Assembly (NCBI GenBank): GCA_020025305.1
Contig: JAHHSG010000003.1
Location: forward strand, 62,001-126,000
DNA length: 64,000 nucleotides
From: Oscillospiraceae bacterium
GTDB taxonomy: Bacteria > Bacillota > Clostridia > Oscillospirales > Oscillospiraceae
Direction: 5' to 3'
Shown in pieces: positions 57,024 to 64,000 of this stretch. The translations under genes and the position numbers were made by a program. Positions within the stretch are counted from its first letter, which is position 1, and each line of letters starts with the position of its first letter. Under the pieces are notes generated by a model that had not been told where the DNA came from, searched no databases, and saw nothing but the letters and a program-made list of their open reading frames with translations.

Positions 57024-58397
57024 GGTCAAAACCTCCTTTGGTACGTCAGGATGTGTGTTTTTCAGATAGTAGGCCTTAAGGATGGCGGCCCGGCCACGAG
57101 TAACGCTGTGCTCTGCCCGGATGCGCAGCGCGACACCGTTGAGCAGAGTGGCCGGGTAACGGGTATTGGTGAGAACAGAGCGCAGCACCTCGCCGGCCAT
57201 ATTGTGCGTCGGGGTCTTGTCCCTGCTGTTGTGATTGACGGTCTCGTCCAGCAGTTTCCAAAGCGGGAGGGCGTCAAATGTATCATAGGCAGGTTTGACA
57301 ATCTCCAGCCGCTGCTGATGGGCCTGGGCGTTGCGGAGAAAAGCTCCAAAACTGTTGCGCAGGAAAAGGCGCACCGAGAGACGAGCGGCATTGGGGGCGA
57401 GTCCCAGAATGTAGAATTCCATATTGGGGTCCAGCCGTGCTCCGTCCAGCTCCACTATATTTCCGCTGCACAGACTATGCAGCGCACCCTGTAAATCTGT
57501 CAGCGTATAGGTCGGTTCCTGTCCAAAGAACATCCAGCCCATCATATTCTGGTAGATATCTCCGCCGCATTTGGCCCAGCAAACCACGGTGGCGTCTCCC
57601 ATCCGGTAGACATGCTTCCGGTCGGAGAGCAGGTGATTGAGGGCGGTGGTATAGGCGAAGGCGGCATATTTACTGGTGGGTGCGTTATAATTTTGCTCTT
57701 TTCCATAAGAGCAAAAGGAAGGAGCATTGAAGGACACCAGAGCTGCCCCGCTGGACTGAGCGCCCTGTACGTTTTTTATGGAGGGATGGATGCTCTCCAC
57801 CGTTCCACGTTCCCCGGTGACTAGGCAGACCATCCGGGGACCATCCTCTTGCGCCTGATAGTGCTTGTCCCAGGCTTGCTGAATCAGTGTGTCCAGATGA
57901 ACAAAGGTCCCATTATATCGAAAGACAAGATTACCGCCGGCCATGATCTCCTCCCAGCAGGAATCCAGCGCAGGATGACTGGCAGCTTGCTCCGGCTGCC
58001 ATGTCCGGAAGAAGGCCAGCACAGCTTGGGATGCAGGGCTGGCCACCTCTCCCAACAGACTCTCGTGAAGGACCTTGCACGCATGGAAGCAGTCCAAGGA
58101 CCGCTGGGGCTTCCCCTTGTTGTCCACACCCAGCAGATAGCTGGATGTATCACAGAGAAAATTAGCTGAAATCCCACTGGAGCGCTTCACTGGGGCCGGA
58201 AGTCTCATAAGCTGGGGCGCCAGCACTGTCTTTTTCCCCTTCGGTTGTTCTGTCTGGACAGAGACCACCTGCTTCAGTGCCCCATCTGCTCCGATGCACA
58301 AGGCACAGGTGACTTTGACATCTGCCCAACCCGGTGGAGAAATCTGTCCGCTGTCTGCCAGGGTGCGATAGTATTCCGTCAGTGCCTGCAGGATCAT
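56664..58397 (-). CDS. cas8c: Cascade large subunit Cas8c (Csd1)
   Basis: Large subunit of type I-C Cascade, expected to read the PAM and, through its C-terminal part, hold the non-target strand. The 577-residue protein starts MILQALTEYYRTLADSGQIS and has Csd1 landmarks: CDTSSYLLGVD (about 81-91), CLVTGERGTVESIHPSIKNV (about 190), FNAPSFCSYGKEQNYNAPTS (about 225), DATVVCWAK and NMMGWMFFG. The last 119 codons can also be made as a separate protein (see Cas11c). It overlaps cas5c by four bases. Confidence 0.96.
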   Translation of the reverse strand: MILQALTEYYRTLADSGQISPPGWADVKVTCALCIGADGALKQVVSVQTEQPKGKKTVLAPQLMRLPAPVKRSSGISANFLCDTSSYLLGVDNKGKPQRSLDCFHACKVLHESLLGEVASPASQAVLAFFRTWQPEQAASHPALDSCWEEIMAGGNLVFRYNGTFVHLDTLIQQAWDKHYQAQEDGPRMVCLVTGERGTVESIHPSIKNVQGAQSSGAALVSFNAPSFCSYGKEQNYNAPTSKYAAFAYTTALNHLLSDRKHVYRMGDATVVCWAKCGGDIYQNMMGWMFFGQEPTYTLTDLQGALHSLCSGNIVELDGARLDPNMEFYILGLAPNAARLSVRLFLRNSFGAFLRNAQAHQQRLEIVKPAYDTFDALPLWKLLDETVNHNSRDKTPTHNMAGEVLRSVLTNTRYPATLLNGVALRIRAEHSVTRGRAAILKAYYLKNTHPDVPKEVLTVSLNPDSSNVPYNLGRLFSLLESIQSSANPGINTTIKDKYFNSASATPAIVFPVLVNLAQKHLKKLDTGLRTYYEKQISALISKLGEGYPPRLNLPQQGSFQLGYYHQNQSRFEKKEEK

Positions 58398-59056
58398 CGC
58401 CGCACCTCCTCACTGTCCCAGGGCGGGACATTGAGCACCCCATCCCGAAGCACGCCCCGGAAAAAGAGGGGCGTGATGTTCTCCAAATCGGAATAATCCA
58501 TGTCCCACAGCATCCAGCCCAGATCCCTCTCTCCCTTTAATTCCTCCGGGCAGGACGGGATGCCCTCACACAGACGGAACTGGGCGGGAAACTCCCGGCA
58601 GCCGAAGCAGGGCTGGTGATAAAACTGCCCTCTCTGGATCCGTCGCTTTACAATGTCCTGGAATTTTCCCGGATTGTCCCCTGAGGCAGCCTGTTCCGTC
58701 ATCTCAAAATGGGCCTCGATCACATAGTGCACTTTCCGCAGCAGCAGGGCGGCCCGCTGCTGAATGTCCTCTGAAGTACTGAGATACAGTTCTCCCTTCC
58801 CTCGCTCCATCACCGTGCGGGCGGTGCGGGCGGAAACGGTGGATTTGACCTCGTTGCGCCGCAGATTGGTGAAGCGGATGGGGCTGCAGACGTAGATGCG
58901 GTCAATGTGCCAGCGCATACCGGGATGCCAATAGATGGCCTCGATCAGCCCCCGGGCCGCTGAGGGGGTCATCACGTCATAACTGACCCGCTCCACCTTC
59001 ATCTCCGGGCGCGTAAAGAGGGCATATTCCCCCCAGACCTCCAGTTTTATGGACAT
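58394..59056 (-). CDS. cas5: Cas5c (Cas5d) crRNA-processing subunit
   Basis: In type I-C, Cas5 replaces Cas6 and cuts the pre-crRNA at the base of the repeat hairpin. The start at 59056 (MSIKLEVWGEYALFTRPEMK, 220 residues) has AAAGGAG upstream; an open frame to 59377 overlaps cas3 in another frame and is rejected. Family features are VERVSYDVMTPSAARGLIEA (about 22-41), TVSARTARTVMER, and PCFGCREFPAQF near 154. It overlaps cas8c by four bases and is 103 bases after cas3. Confidence 0.95.
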   Translation of the reverse strand: MSIKLEVWGEYALFTRPEMKVERVSYDVMTPSAARGLIEAIYWHPGMRWHIDRIYVCSPIRFTNLRRNEVKSTVSARTARTVMERGKGELYLSTSEDIQQRAALLLRKVHYVIEAHFEMTEQAASGDNPGKFQDIVKRRIQRGQFYHQPCFGCREFPAQFRLCEGIPSCPEELKGERDLGWMLWDMDYSDLENITPLFFRGVLRDGVLNVPPWDSEEVRR

Positions 59057-59159
59057 GGGCGTCACTCCTTTCTGGATTTTATTTTTTGCTCTAAAACCAA
59101 TAGTAATATGCTCTATACTTAAGATGAAATATTGACTTGGTGAATATCCCGCCGCTTTT

Positions 59160-61304
59160 TTAGATAAACAATCCCTTTCCGCTGTCGGCCTCCAGAGAAA
59201 GACCGGTCTCATGGGAGTAAAGCCCCTCATGGAGCAAGATGGCTGCACCGTTTTCCAGCACCTCAAGATCTCCCGCCGCCAGATCGGAAAAATGCTTTTC
59301 ATAGACGGACACCCCATACTGCCCCAGCTTTCTGAACAGAGTCCGTCCTCCTGCACCGGAGCGCAGCTGCGCCACAAGTTCTGCTCCTTCCCCCCACGGA
59401 ATATAGACCGTCCGGGTGGGAGTGTCGATGAGATGAAAGCGCTCCGCCACCGTGCGGAACGGGAAAAATTCTGACTGGATGAGTGGTAAGATCTGCTGTT
59501 GATCCTGTGCTTCCTTTCCCTTCAGATCCAGCAAGTCCGAAAAATAGTCATGGATGGCAGCGTGGGAGGCAATATCCGTATGGCGGGACATGGCCGCTTT
59601 TCCTGCGCCGATAGCGGTGGAAAAGAGCGGCGGCGCTTTCTCCTCCCCTTCAAAAATATAGACTATGCTCTCCTCCGCAGACCGCCTGCCTTCCCGGTTG
59701 CACCGTCCAGCAGCCTGCAAGATGGAATCCAGCCCGGCCATCTCTCGAAATACCGCCGGGAAGTCCACATCCACGCCCGCCTCAATCAGAGAGGTGGACA
59801 CCACCCGGCAGAGCAGTCCCTCTTTTAGACGGCGGCGGATCTCCGTGAGCTGCTCCTTCCGGTGGCTGGGGCACATGAGGGTGGATAGGTGGAAACTGCC
59901 TGCCCCATCCAGTCGCCCATATACCTCCTGGGCCGCCTTTCTGGTGTTGACGATACACAGGACCTGCCTGTGGGCGTTGAGTTGTGCGGCCAGATCATCC
60001 CAGGTCAGACCGCCCGTCTGCTGAAAGGACACCCGGCGGAACGCCTCCCACCGGCAGGTATCGGGCGGGCACAGCTCCCGCACGGGAACTTGGGGAAGAA
60101 ATTCACGGAAGACCGGCGTCAGGGCGGGCTGTGTAGCCGTGCAGAGAACAGCGGAGATCCCGTAATGAGCCACCAACTGAGAAATAGCCCAGACGCAGGG
60201 GCGCAGATAGGCGATGGGCAGCATCTGGGCCTCGTCGAAAATCACCACACTGCCGGCAATATTGTGGAGCTTGCGGCACTGGGACGAGCGGCAGGCGTAC
60301 AGAGATTCAAAAAACTGCACCGCTGTGGTCACCACCACCGGCATATCCCAGTTTTCCGTTGCCTTAGCCAGGCGGATAGTGCGGGGACTGGCCTCCCCCT
60401 CCGGATCATAGAGCATATTTGAGTGGTGTTCCAGCACGTTTTCCTCGCCCAATATCTCCCGGAATACCTCCGCCGTCTGTTCAATAATGGAAGTATAGGG
60501 AACGACATAGATCACCCGCCGCAGATCGTGCCCTCTGGCATGAGCCAGGGCAAAGGCAAGGGAGGCAACAGTTTTTCCCCCGCCGGTAGGCACGGTAAGG
60601 GAAAAGAGGCCCGGTGATTGCGTTTCTCCTTCATGGATACACCGCTCCAAGATCTGACAGCGCTGGCGGTTCAACTCCCCTTTTGGCGGGAACCAGGCCG
60701 ATGTGTAGCGCCGGAGTTTGTCCCACAGCTGTTGCATGGACGCTTCGTTGGTCTCCCGGCTTCGGCCTTCCATAAAGGCCTCTGTGTCCAGAAAGTCTGC
60801 GTCCACCAGGCAAGAATAGAGCATCCGGGTAAAAAATACCCATTCCAGCCCCGCCTGCCTCATGAGAAAGTCCGGAATGACCGCCTGGGGCAGCGTCACC
60901 TCTTGCTCCCAGCACTCATAAGGTTCCAGCTTTCCTTTCTCTTTCCGTTGAATGCGCCCTAAAAAAGTAGTCTGGTCCGGCCCATCCGTCTGGCTGCCGC
61001 CGTCTGGCAGCCCCCCGTGGTGGCCGGCCACTGCAAAAGCGGCGAAAAGCTGCCTGCGCCGCCAGCACTCCGCTGCTCCCGCAGTAGAGTGATCCACCTG
61101 TATAGGTGCGCCTTTCAGCCGTTTTTGAAAGCCCTGAGAATATTTCCCAATATCGTGAGCCAAGCCGGCCAGTTCCGCCTGTTCCTCGCCGCCAAATGGT
61201 CGGGCAAAGTCTTTGGCCAAGGAGGCTGTTCCACATAAATGTTCAAAAACGGTTTGTGTCTGTCCTGTGGCTGAAATATGAGCCAAGTAAGGAGAAGGTT
61301 CCAT
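59160..61304 (-). CDS. cas3: CRISPR-associated nuclease/helicase Cas3
   Basis: Effector that unwinds and degrades target DNA after Cascade binding. The start at 61304 (MEPSPYLAHISATGQTQTVF, 714 residues) follows AAAGGGGGATC. An N-terminal HD nuclease (LAGLAHDIGKYSQGFQK near 47, then AGHHGG) is fused to a superfamily 2 helicase: VPTGGGKT (about 252), FDEAQMLP (about 375), CTATQPAL and an RxxR-type motif AAGRCNREGR near 550. Both halves look intact and length suits I-C. It is the first gene of the cas operon. Confidence 0.95.
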   Translation of the reverse strand: MEPSPYLAHISATGQTQTVFEHLCGTASLAKDFARPFGGEEQAELAGLAHDIGKYSQGFQKRLKGAPIQVDHSTAGAAECWRRRQLFAAFAVAGHHGGLPDGGSQTDGPDQTTFLGRIQRKEKGKLEPYECWEQEVTLPQAVIPDFLMRQAGLEWVFFTRMLYSCLVDADFLDTEAFMEGRSRETNEASMQQLWDKLRRYTSAWFPPKGELNRQRCQILERCIHEGETQSPGLFSLTVPTGGGKTVASLAFALAHARGHDLRRVIYVVPYTSIIEQTAEVFREILGEENVLEHHSNMLYDPEGEASPRTIRLAKATENWDMPVVVTTAVQFFESLYACRSSQCRKLHNIAGSVVIFDEAQMLPIAYLRPCVWAISQLVAHYGISAVLCTATQPALTPVFREFLPQVPVRELCPPDTCRWEAFRRVSFQQTGGLTWDDLAAQLNAHRQVLCIVNTRKAAQEVYGRLDGAGSFHLSTLMCPSHRKEQLTEIRRRLKEGLLCRVVSTSLIEAGVDVDFPAVFREMAGLDSILQAAGRCNREGRRSAEESIVYIFEGEEKAPPLFSTAIGAGKAAMSRHTDIASHAAIHDYFSDLLDLKGKEAQDQQQILPLIQSEFFPFRTVAERFHLIDTPTRTVYIPWGEGAELVAQLRSGAGGRTLFRKLGQYGVSVYEKHFSDLAAGDLEVLENGAAILLHEGLYSHETGLSLEADSGKGLFI

Positions 61305-61670
61305 AATGATCCCCCTTTCGTCTTGTGGAGCTGTCAGTATCATTACATAAATTAGGGACAACAAACGGACAATATTTGGTGATACACCAATCAAAAATCG
61401 TGGTTTTACTATATCAAAGATGATAAGTCAAATTTATTCAGTGAATATGCATATATATTTTCATCATCATATCACTTCATTGTGCAAAACGCAACATTTC
61501 TCTTCTGATTATTTTCCCATTTTGCGGAGACACCTGCACCGTTTCAGAACTAAGCCGCAATATAACATTTCATCCATAACTTGCGTATGGAGAGGAAGAT
61601 CCATATACTTTTATTGTATAAGATGATCTCTGCCATGGAGAACAAAGTACCAGCGCACAGGAGCCTGCAT
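61305..61670. other. AT-rich spacer upstream of cas3
   Basis: No gene is supported. It presumably holds the cas operon promoter; a weak candidate on the minus strand (TTGTCC, 17 bases, TATGTA, near 61371-61343) leads toward cas3. Base composition is lower in GC than the flanking genes, as expected at the edge of an acquired module. No inverted repeats, integrase gene or tRNA gene were seen. Confidence 0.35.
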
Positions 61671-61785
61671 AAAAAAAACGGCAGAAATGGCCGAAGCAAT
61701 CCTGCCGGGGTTTCCCGCACATCCCAAGCTGCCTCTGTGAAAGTGGAACAGAGGCGTGTCCCCTTTTGTGTCATCTTTCGGAAAA
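61671..61785 (-). ncRNA. Candidate small RNA with terminator opposite the comEB promoter
   Basis: On the minus strand two hairpins are followed by a T run: GCCTCTGT/ACAGAGGC (61755-61748 with 61738-61731) and CGGCAG/CTGCCG (61707-61702 with 61684-61679), the second enclosing GC-TTCG-GC and followed by eight T residues. The second looks like an intrinsic terminator, yet no minus-strand gene precedes it. It either ends an unknown small RNA or is the remnant of a lost gene. A long open frame on this strand spans it but overlaps comEB and lacks a ribosome site. Confidence 0.35.
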
Positions 61786-61791
61786 AAACAG

Positions 61792-61819
61792 TTGCATCTT
61801 TTCTTAGATATACTATAAT
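61792..61819 (+). promoter_or_regulatory. Promoter of the dCMP deaminase gene
   Basis: TTGCAT (61792-61797), 16-base spacer, TATAAT (61814-61819), 31 bases before the ATG at 61850. Confidence 0.75.
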
Positions 61820-61849
61820 ATGTGCAACAAATATTATTAGGAGGCGCCT

Positions 61850-62344
61850 ATGCATCGGATCAGCAAGGAAAACTATTATCTGGATATCGCCGAAACCGTT
61901 ATGGAGCGGGCTACCTGCCTGCGTCGGATCTACGGGGCCATCATTGTGAAAAATGATGAAATCATCTCCACCGGCTACAATGGCGCTCCCCGCGGTCGGA
62001 AAAACTGTGTGGATATGGGCTTTTGCACCCGTGAGGCATTGAAGGTCCCACGGGGCGAGCGTTACGAGCTGTGCCGCAGTGTCCACGCTGAGGCCAATGC
62101 CATCATTTCCGCCAGTCGCCGCGATATGGTGGGCGGCACCATCTATCTGGTGGGCCGAAACGCCCAGACCGGCGAGTTGCTGGGGGATGCCACCTCCTGC
62201 GCCATGTGCCGCCGCATGGTCATCAACGCCGGTCTCACCCGGGTAGTGATCCGCCGGACACCCTCCGAGTTTGAGGTGGTAGATGTACAGGAGTGGGTGG
62301 ACGGCGATGATCTGGCAATTCCTGGAGAGCACTGCAGCTGCTAA
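61850..62344 (+). CDS. dCMP deaminase (ComEB-like)
   Basis: Zinc enzyme converting dCMP to dUMP, the substrate of ThyA. The 164-residue protein has the cytidine/deoxycytidylate deaminase motifs: HAEANAI (about 84-90) and TSCAMCRRMVINAG (about 118-131; usually PCxxC, here SCxxC). GGAGG precedes the ATG. It has its own promoter and flanks the CRISPR-Cas module on the right. Similar proteins are called ComEB in competence operons, but no comEA or comEC is nearby. Confidence 0.9.
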   Translation: MHRISKENYYLDIAETVMERATCLRRIYGAIIVKNDEIISTGYNGAPRGRKNCVDMGFCTREALKVPRGERYELCRSVHAEANAIISASRRDMVGGTIYLVGRNAQTGELLGDATSCAMCRRMVINAGLTRVVIRRTPSEFEVVDVQEWVDGDDLAIPGEHCSC

Positions 62345-62470
62345 AAACACGTCGATTATAAATACATTTTGTAGTTTTTAGTAGAAATATTTCTATCCGT
62401 ATTCTATATGTGCCTAAAATCACCCCCAAGGGGGAGCAACCCAAGGGAGAAGCCCAAATGGTTACGCCCC

Positions 62471-62571
62471 ATAAGGAAGTTTCTACGGAAACCTTCCTCG
62501 GAATTCTTTATTTTGCGTCGCCTCGGATTGTCGGGCAAAAGGTTTCCGTGCTTTCTACATTACTTCCTTAT
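62471..62571. repeat. Nested inverted repeat in the comEB-ECF spacer
   Basis: Outer arms ATAAGGAAGT (62471-62480) and ACTTCCTTAT (62562-62571) and inner arms ACGGAAACCTT (62485-62495) and AAGGTTTCCGT (62539-62549) are both perfect and nested, with CCTCGGA repeated twice in the core. The rest of the 400-base spacer 62345-62744 is AT-rich, has a CCCCCAAGGGGG hairpin near 62423 and no supported gene. It could be a structured leader of the ECF gene, or a small non-autonomous element. Confidence 0.45.
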
Positions 62572-62744
62572 CTGGCCTATGTATTTGCACTCCTCCCCTG
62601 GGCCCTTTATAAGCGCCTCTCTTCTTGCGTTTGCCAATCCCTCATCGTCGAACTGGGTATATAAAAAATAATAAAACTGATTATTTTCATAGACCCAGAT
62701 CTGCACTACTCTAATAGCAAGAATAACTATGGGAGGCGTACCTG

Positions 62745-63302
62745 ATGAAAACTGCAACTACCCAGCGTGGAAGAGCACAAGAGCTGGCGCTGAGCGCTCT
62801 GTTCATCGCCTTGACCTATGCAGCTACATGGCTGCTGAATATCCGCCTTCCCTTCATGGGAAGCGGTGGATTGATCCATTTGGGCAATGTCCCTCTGTTC
62901 GTTGCCGCCATGCTGTTTGGCAAAAAGATCGGCTTTCTGGCAGGTGCCTTTGGCATGGGGCTTTTTGATCTTATGAGTGGCTGGACAGCCTGGGCGCCTT
63001 TTACCTTTTTAATTGTGGGCGCCATGGGTTTTGCTATCGGTTGGATCTCGGAGCGTCAGCCGTTCCGTGTGATGTTTGCCAACGACATTCTCTGCGTGAT
63101 AGCGGCACTTATGATCAAGATTGTGGGCTACTATTTTGCAGAGGTCATCCTCTTCCACAACTGGATTGCTCCCTTTGGTTCCATCCCCGGCAATTTCATC
63201 CAAGTAGGCGTGGCCGCTGTGGTAGCACTGATTCTGGTGCCTCAGCTGCGCCGAATTGTAAAGTATCGCATTGGAAAATCGCAGGATAAAGGAGAGCGTT
63301 GA
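62745..63302 (+). CDS. ECF transporter S component
   Basis: Substrate-binding membrane subunit of an energy-coupling-factor vitamin importer. The 185-residue protein has five or six hydrophobic segments, with ELALSALFIALTYAATWLLN at the N-terminus, LPFMGSGGLIHLGNVPLFVA (about 36-55), GFLAGAFGMGLFDLMSG and a late GSIPGNFIQVGVAAVVALIL. GGGAGGCG precedes the ATG. The conserved G-x-L-x-L-G-x region resembles the S-component family containing PdxU2 and related proteins. Together with a PLP-enzyme gene one base downstream this hints at a vitamin B6-like substrate, but thiamine-type or other vitamins cannot be excluded. Confidence 0.82.
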   Translation: MKTATTQRGRAQELALSALFIALTYAATWLLNIRLPFMGSGGLIHLGNVPLFVAAMLFGKKIGFLAGAFGMGLFDLMSGWTAWAPFTFLIVGAMGFAIGWISERQPFRVMFANDILCVIAALMIKIVGYYFAEVILFHNWIAPFGSIPGNFIQVGVAAVVALILVPQLRRIVKYRIGKSQDKGER

Positions 63303-63303
63303 T

Positions 63304-64000
63304 ATGTATCAGATCATGACAGCCGGACCTACGCAGGTCCGTGAAAATGTGAGAATGGCCCGCAGCCAGATGTGCACCAATCCCGATCTGGACAAGGCGT
63401 TTTTTGACTTCTACAAGGAGACCTGTGCGCTCCTGTCGAAAGCAATGCACACGGAAAACCGCGCGCTCATTCTGGGCGGCGAGGGAATTCTGGGTCTGGA
63501 GGCCGCGTGCGCTTCTCTGACCGAACCGGGTGACCGGGTTCTGGTCATTGATAACGGCATTTTTGGCCGTGGATTCGGCGATTTCGTAAAAATCTATCAA
63601 GGCCAGCCGGTGCTCTATACCACCGATTACCACAACCCTGTGGACTTGGCTGCGCTGGAGGCCTATCTGGAAAAAGATCACGATTTCAAGTACGCCACCG
63701 TGGTACACTGTGACACCCCCAGCGGTGTATTGAATGATGTAGAGGCGATCAGCTGCCTTTTGGATCGCTACGGGATTTTGACTGTGGCAGACTCCGTAGC
63801 CGGTATGTTCGGTGAGCCACTGGATCTCTCCCGCAGTAAGATTGACATTCTCTGCGGTGGTTCTCAAAAAGCACTGTCTGCGCCTCCGGGATTGACCATG
63901 CTTTGGGTCAGTGACCGTGCCTTTCAGGTGATGGAACAGCGCAAAACACCCATCGCCTCTTTCTACGCCAATATTTTGGCTTTCAAGAACTACTACGAGG
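63304..64000 (+). CDS. Class V aminotransferase (partial, 3' end outside window)
   Basis: PLP-dependent aminotransferase of the alanine-glyoxylate/serine-pyruvate type. The start MYQIMTAGPTQVRENVRMAR follows AAAGGAG and lies one base after the ECF gene stop (overlap-like TGATATG). Visible landmarks over the 232 codons seen: ALILGGEGILGLEAACASL, VVHCDTPSGVLNDVEAI, TVADSVAGMFGEPLDLSR, and CGGSQKALSAPPGL with the probable PLP lysine near 195. The frame is open to the window end. Substrate is unknown. Confidence 0.88.
   Translation, partial: MYQIMTAGPTQVRENVRMARSQMCTNPDLDKAFFDFYKETCALLSKAMHTENRALILGGEGILGLEAACASLTEPGDRVLVIDNGIFGRGFGDFVKIYQGQPVLYTTDYHNPVDLAALEAYLEKDHDFKYATVVHCDTPSGVLNDVEAISCLLDRYGILTVADSVAGMFGEPLDLSRSKIDILCGGSQKALSAPPGLTMLWVSDRAFQVMEQRKTPIASFYANILAFKNYYE

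Noticed and set aside
58394..59377. Extended Cas5c reading frame starting inside cas3
   Set aside because: The first 107 codons lie in the wrong frame of cas3 and contain no Cas5 features; the ATG at 59056 with a ribosome site gives the family N-terminus.
52784..61850. The CRISPR-Cas region as a transposon cargo or new defence island
   Set aside because: No transposase, integrase, tRNA target or terminal repeats were seen, and the gene content is a standard type I-C set with nothing extra.
61550..62350. 266-codon minus-strand open frame
   Set aside because: It runs antisense through the dCMP deaminase gene, has no ribosome site and no recognisable domain; the deaminase on the other strand has full motifs and a promoter.
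62408..62671. Two overlapping 84-87 codon frames in the comEB-ECF spacer
   Set aside because: Neither has a ribosome site or a recognisable domain, and they cross the nested inverted repeat; treated as non-coding.
1..64000. tRNA or rRNA genes
   Set aside because: No tRNA-like CCA ends with matching stems or rRNA sequence were noticed; a dedicated scan was not possible.

Overview
This window looks like chromosome from a spore-forming, gut-type Clostridia (Eubacteriales, probably Oscillospiraceae). The bulk sequence is GC-rich, while promoters are of the classic Firmicutes type (TTGACA-17-TATAAT). Several gene orders are Bacillota hallmarks: yqfC-yqfD-phoH-ybeY-era-yqzL-recO, murI-ywiB-argS, trmN6-rsmI-abrB and the S10 ribosomal operon. 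Sporulation genes (spmA, spmB, yqfC, yqfD, ylbJ) are present. Family-level placement is inference; no rRNA gene is in the window.

Layout. 1-4787 (minus strand): start of the S10 operon (rpsJ, rplC, rplD, rplW, rplB, rpsS, rplV, partial rpsC), with a strong promoter, a leader of about 290 nt and a structured rpsJ-rplC spacer. 4936-13141: proS, an ansA/yhaO/ybaK/ymdB run, a plus-strand HTH membrane regulator, and rny. 13205-24384: an unrecognised membrane protein, clpC, a small ferredoxin, trmN6-rsmI, abrB, spmAB, and murI-ywiB-argS. 24444-34719: a small unknown protein, an FAD oxidoreductase, thyA-folA, recG, an L,D-transpeptidase lipoprotein, uvrC with a shortened pyruvate-kinase-like gene, and ptsH. 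34794-43768: mutS2-recO-yqzL-era-(57-aa membrane protein)-ybeY-phoH-yqfD-yqfC, all on the minus strand, and divergent ylbJ. 43782-50457: a nucleoside uptake and breakdown block (deoC-deoD, nupN-nupO-nupP-nupQ). 50524-52773: an FMN riboswitch with ribU, a flavin-binding split-barrel protein and a small alarmone synthetase.

52784-61304 is the main accessory module: a complete type I-C CRISPR-Cas system on the minus strand (cas3-cas5c-cas8c-cas7c-cas4-cas1-cas2) followed by a 12-repeat array. cas8c contains an in-frame Shine-Dalgarno sequence and GTG that would start a separate Cas11c small subunit. The distal repeat keeps only the 22-nt hairpin part and has lost the 11-nt handle. A perfect 30-bp palindrome ends the array. 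The right end holds a dCMP deaminase, an ECF transporter S component and a partial class V aminotransferase.

The CRISPR system belongs to a known type, and I saw no wholly new multigene system. The less explained items are the RNA-like rpsJ-rplC spacer, a possible terminated small RNA opposite the comEB promoter, a nested inverted repeat at 62471-62571, a duplicated 3' end of era, a pyruvate-kinase-like protein without its C-terminal domain, and tiny genes of 30 and 57 codons in the era cluster.
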